Origin: Bigelowiella natans CCMP2755
Lineage: Eukaryota > Cercozoa > Chlorarachniophyceae
Direction: 5' to 3'
Assembly (NCBI GenBank): GCA_000320545.1
Contig: ADNK01001822.1
Span: 1-25,000, forward strand
Length of the DNA stretch: 25,000 nucleotides
The translations under genes and the position numbers were made by a program. Each line of letters opens with the position of its first letter. The stretch's first letter is position 1. The notes beneath the pieces were generated by a model. That model had not been told where the DNA came from. It worked only from the letters and a program-made list of their open reading frames with translations, and did no database searches. Shown here piece by piece: positions 22,086-25,000 of this stretch.

Positions 22086-22421
22086 CTATCTCCACCACCG
22101 CCTACGTTGTCTGGTATCCAGCTGCTTATTCCGTCTTTTGTGTCGCAATGGGGAAACGTCCTTAGATTGCGAGTATTCTCGAGTACACTTTCCCTTTTTT
22201 CTGAGAAAATCGGTACTAAAGGGAACGTTACTGGAGTTTGTACCGAAACTACTGTAATAAAACGTTGTCGCATATACAAAATGCAGTGGAATTCTTTATT
22301 CTTCTTCTTTTTGAGACTACCGACCTACCGACTACCTGTGCAGACAAGCAGTCGACTAGGAAAAGGCAGAGGAGGAGCGCCCAAGCTGCCAGCAAAGCGA
22401 TCCAGCGTAGTAGTTTGCGTG
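22086..22421. promoter_or_regulatory. Shared promoter region of TMEM256 and the MAP kinase
   Basis: Lies between the divergent start codons at 22085 (minus) and 22422 (plus), so both leaders and promoters should fall here. The plus frame remains open upstream of 22422, with an in-frame ATG at 22280, but that extension (a Phe run, then Arg/Lys/Pro-rich) has no family resemblance. No TATA box was identified. Confidence 0.5.
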
Positions 22422-23805
22422 ATGGGAGGAAAGGTCAGCAAAAAAATGAAAAAACTATTCAACCTTAAGAAAAAAAGGAAGAAGAAGGAGAGTAAGCAAA
22501 CGTCGGAGCATGAAAAAGACACGCGGCGGTGCGAAGCAGGGAAGGTAAACAAAAACATCAAAAATCCTTATGCACGCATTTAGCAAGATCGAATTTCAGG
22601 AATCCATGAAGAAAATATTCTCAATGGCCAACATCAGAATATCGGCTAGATTTCTAGGACTGTTAGTTCACAAAAGAACATACATAAAATCCGTCGTAGA
22701 AGGCATTGAATTCAACGTTGATGGTCGCTACGATGTCAAGCATGTGATTGGTTCTGGAGCATACGGAGTGGTTGCAGTTGCATATGATAAGGAGCTCAAG
22801 TGTAATGTTGCCATTAAGAAAGTAGACGAGTTAACAAGTCATCCAATACATGCAAAGAGAATACTACGAGAGGTCAAAATTCTACGACACTTGAAAGGGC
22901 ATGTGGGAATAGTAGACGTAATCGATATCTTCCCGGAGAACGGCGATAAATTTGATGCTGTTTACATTATATGTGAGCTTATGCTTTCTGATCTTCACAA
23001 GGTGATTCAATCCTCAACTATCTTTACCCGGGAACACTATCATTACTTCACATATCAGTTGCTATGTGGCTTAAAAACCATCCACGCTGCTAACATATAC
23101 CATCGAGACATAAAGCCCGCAAACCTCCTTGTCAACAAAGATTGCACCACTAAAATTACAGATTTTAATTTAGCTCGTGGAGTTGGGTGTCGTAACACAC
23201 AAATGACAGAGTACGTCGTAACACGGTGGTATCGTGCACCAGAAATAATCATTTTTGGAGACTGCTACGACGAAAAGGTCGATGTTTTCTCTGTAGGATG
23301 CATACTCGCCGAACTACATCTGCGAAAACCGGTTTTTCGAGGCAGCGATTCAAGAGATCAGATTAGATTATACCTCAAGCACATTGGAGCTCCAGAAGAG
23401 GAAGACAGAAAGTTCATAGAAAATAAGCATGCTAAAAAATTTGTTGACGGGATTGCTGAGGAAATGGAGGGGGAAAATAGGCTGTCAAAGGCCGAAAGGC
23501 TACGAAAGTTAAGTCCAGGAATCTGCAAGATGGGGTTAGATCTTCTCTGCAAATTATTGGAATTCAATCCTGAGAAAAGGATTACAGTTGACGAAGCTCT
23601 TGCTCATCCATACTTCAAACATGTGAGGGATCCTTCCCTTGAAGACAAGTGTAAAAATGTTCGACAGTTTGACTTCAGTTTCGAGGAATGCTTGGATTCT
23701 CCAGAGAAGATAAGAAAATCATTCATTGCTGAATCTGAGTCATTTCAAAGATTGCACAGGCTAGAAAGGAGAGAAATTGTTTCCCCAGGATCACGACTAT
23801 CCTGA
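22422..23805 (+). CDS. MAP kinase (TEY type) with N-myristoylation-like first exon and DFN motif
   Basis: Ser/Thr protein kinase of the MAPK/ERK group. Two exons, 22422-22544 and 22600-23805, join at a 55 nt GT-AG intron for 442 residues. Exon 1 starts MGGKVSKK and continues with a strongly basic run, fitting N-myristoylation (Gly2, Ser6) plus electrostatic membrane binding. Kinase landmarks: glycine loop GSGAYG (92-97), ATP lysine 114 in AIKK, alpha-C Glu132, catalytic Asp211 in YHRD, activation motif TEY (244-246), APE (254-256), and a C-terminal docking-like DPSLEDKC. The Mg-binding DFG motif is DFN (229-231). The kinase domain carries no intron. The exon 1 join is inferred from frame, intron size and splice sites. 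Starting instead at the ATG at 22570 would replace the basic leader with 10 residues. Confidence 0.93.
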
Positions 23806-25000
23806 TTGATCTTCGTTTCAAAAGATGAACACGTTCCGAGAGAGTTGCAGCATGCATCTGTCACAACGTGACAACATGACAGACATCATGTCCACAATGA
23901 GAGCGCAAGCATCTGTGCGCATTTGGGAGTGTCAGTGTTTGCACGTGCTTCTTTGTCCAGCCATGCACAGCACGTTGGTTTGAACTTTCGCCACTTGTTT
24001 GCATGTCTGTCGAAACACGTGCAGCACGACACATGGCAAAATGAAACAACAACAGCGTCCAATGAGCAACCCCAATGTGCATCAACCGACACAATCAAAC
24101 AAGAGCACACCATGACCCTTTTGGCTGCTGCACCATTGGAAACACTCTTTTTTTGTTCGTGTGCGTGGTCTGCAGTCAGCGCGCACATCGTGAGAGACTC
24201 GGCCAGAGCTGTGCCGATTGCAAGTGCAGAGCAAGAGAGAAAAGGGAGGGCAGATCGTGATGGCCAACTCACTTGATCAGAGAGTAATGAGATCGAGATT
24301 GAACAAAACTCACTCGATCAGAAGAGCTTTGCTTGCAAATCAAGCAGCTTTGGCAGAATCAAGGTGAGGTCGTGACAGCAAACTGGAGACAAAAGCAACT
24401 GCGTCGTCACAGAAGACTCACGGGTGGGTGGCATTGCACTTCTGCAGACTCCATCAGTCACACAGGCAACAACCATCAAACACAGATGATCACTGTGATG
24501 CCTGTCCAGGTGTCTCGTTCCCACGCGAGAGTCGAACCCTCTGGAACACACTGCGAACATGTCGATCTGAGGAATTTCCTTGCAATTTTTCCATCTCGCA
24601 GGGAAAAAACGCATGTGGATTTGTCAATTAGTGTTCAAAACCCCGCATGATAGACAACACATAGCAGTTTTTGCAGTTTTTATGAAACCCCGCAAATTGC
24701 ATATTTGACATTTCTATTAAAAACCCCGCATATGTTTTTGTGTTTCGCATTACATCATGTTTTCCTCAGAGAATTTTGAGGCCCCGCAATTATATATGAA
24801 AGGAGAATAAAAAGACCCAGTAGTATTTGAAATGGGGAAGGGGCAACTACCAATACATCAGCCGGTGCATCCTGGTTCAAGCTCATGAAAGCATTCGGAT
24901 TTCACAAATTTCCGTGCTCCAGAGCTTTCGTGTCCTCGGGACAGTTGATGAAAAGAAAGTCATGAAAATGATGTTTTGACCTTGTCGCAGAAACAAAACG
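23806..25000. other. Gene-free right end with TG/CA-rich block and CCCCGCA repeats
   Basis: From about 23850 to 24600 the DNA is TG/CA-rich, open on both strands and without recognisable products. From 24640 it becomes AT-rich and carries four copies of CCCCGCA at 24641-24647, 24688-24694, 24724-24730 and 24782-24788, three of them preceded by AAA. The last 200 bp show no clear frame. The 3' end of the MAP kinase transcript should lie near 23810-23900. Confidence 0.55.

Noticed and set aside
21928-22583. Plus-strand frames of 109 and 203 codons ahead of the MAP kinase
   Set aside because: They run antisense through TMEM256 exons 1 and 2. Only the part from 22422 fits a spliced kinase leader.
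24500-24560. tRNA T-arm-like GGTTCGACTC on the minus strand
   Set aside because: No matching acceptor stem, D-arm or anticodon arm could be formed around it, and the T stem is mispaired.

Overview
This is nuclear DNA from a microbial eukaryote. Its genes are split by many very short GT-AG introns, mostly 52-76 nt. It has long dinucleotide microsatellites and clearly eukaryotic products: a large RPA subunit, LSm3, a MAP kinase and a TMEM256 protein. I cannot name the species. One gene (14538-16315) resembles an uncharacterised beta-propeller-like protein that I associate with plants and green algae, so an alga or related protist is plausible but unproven.

I rebuilt the genes by hand from reading frame plus splice sites. 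Nine protein genes are supported. In order they are: an SGNH/GDSL-type hydrolase cut by the left edge (+, 180-2033); LSm3 (-, 3454-3973); a secreted, acidic, low-complexity protein of about 605 aa (+, 4351-7671); an intronless GH5 endoglycoceramidase-like glycosidase (+, 9247-10566); RPA1 in 15 exons (-, 11304-13939); the conserved beta-propeller-like protein in 10 exons (+, 14538-16315); a secreted GH18-fold protein (+, 19223-20687); TMEM256/DUF423 in 6 exons (-, 21359-22085); and a MAP kinase with an N-terminal myristoylation-like exon (+, 22422-23805).

Three gene pairs diverge from short shared promoter regions: LSM3/secreted protein (377 bp), RPA1/propeller-like gene (598 bp) and TMEM256/MAPK (336 bp). 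Two pairs converge: SGNH/LSM3 and GH18/TMEM256. The larger gene-free blocks (2034-3453, 7672-9246, 10567-11303, 16316-19222, 20688-21358, 23806-25000) hold microsatellites, AT palindromes, and TG/CA-rich DNA that is open in several frames on both strands but shows no recognisable protein.

The genes do not form one pathway. RPA1 and LSm3 are housekeeping nucleic-acid proteins. Three genes encode probable secreted products (acidic protein, GH5, GH18), and the SGNH enzyme may act on esters. The most unusual item is the MAP kinase: its first exon encodes MGGKVS followed by a strongly basic stretch, and its DFG motif reads DFN.
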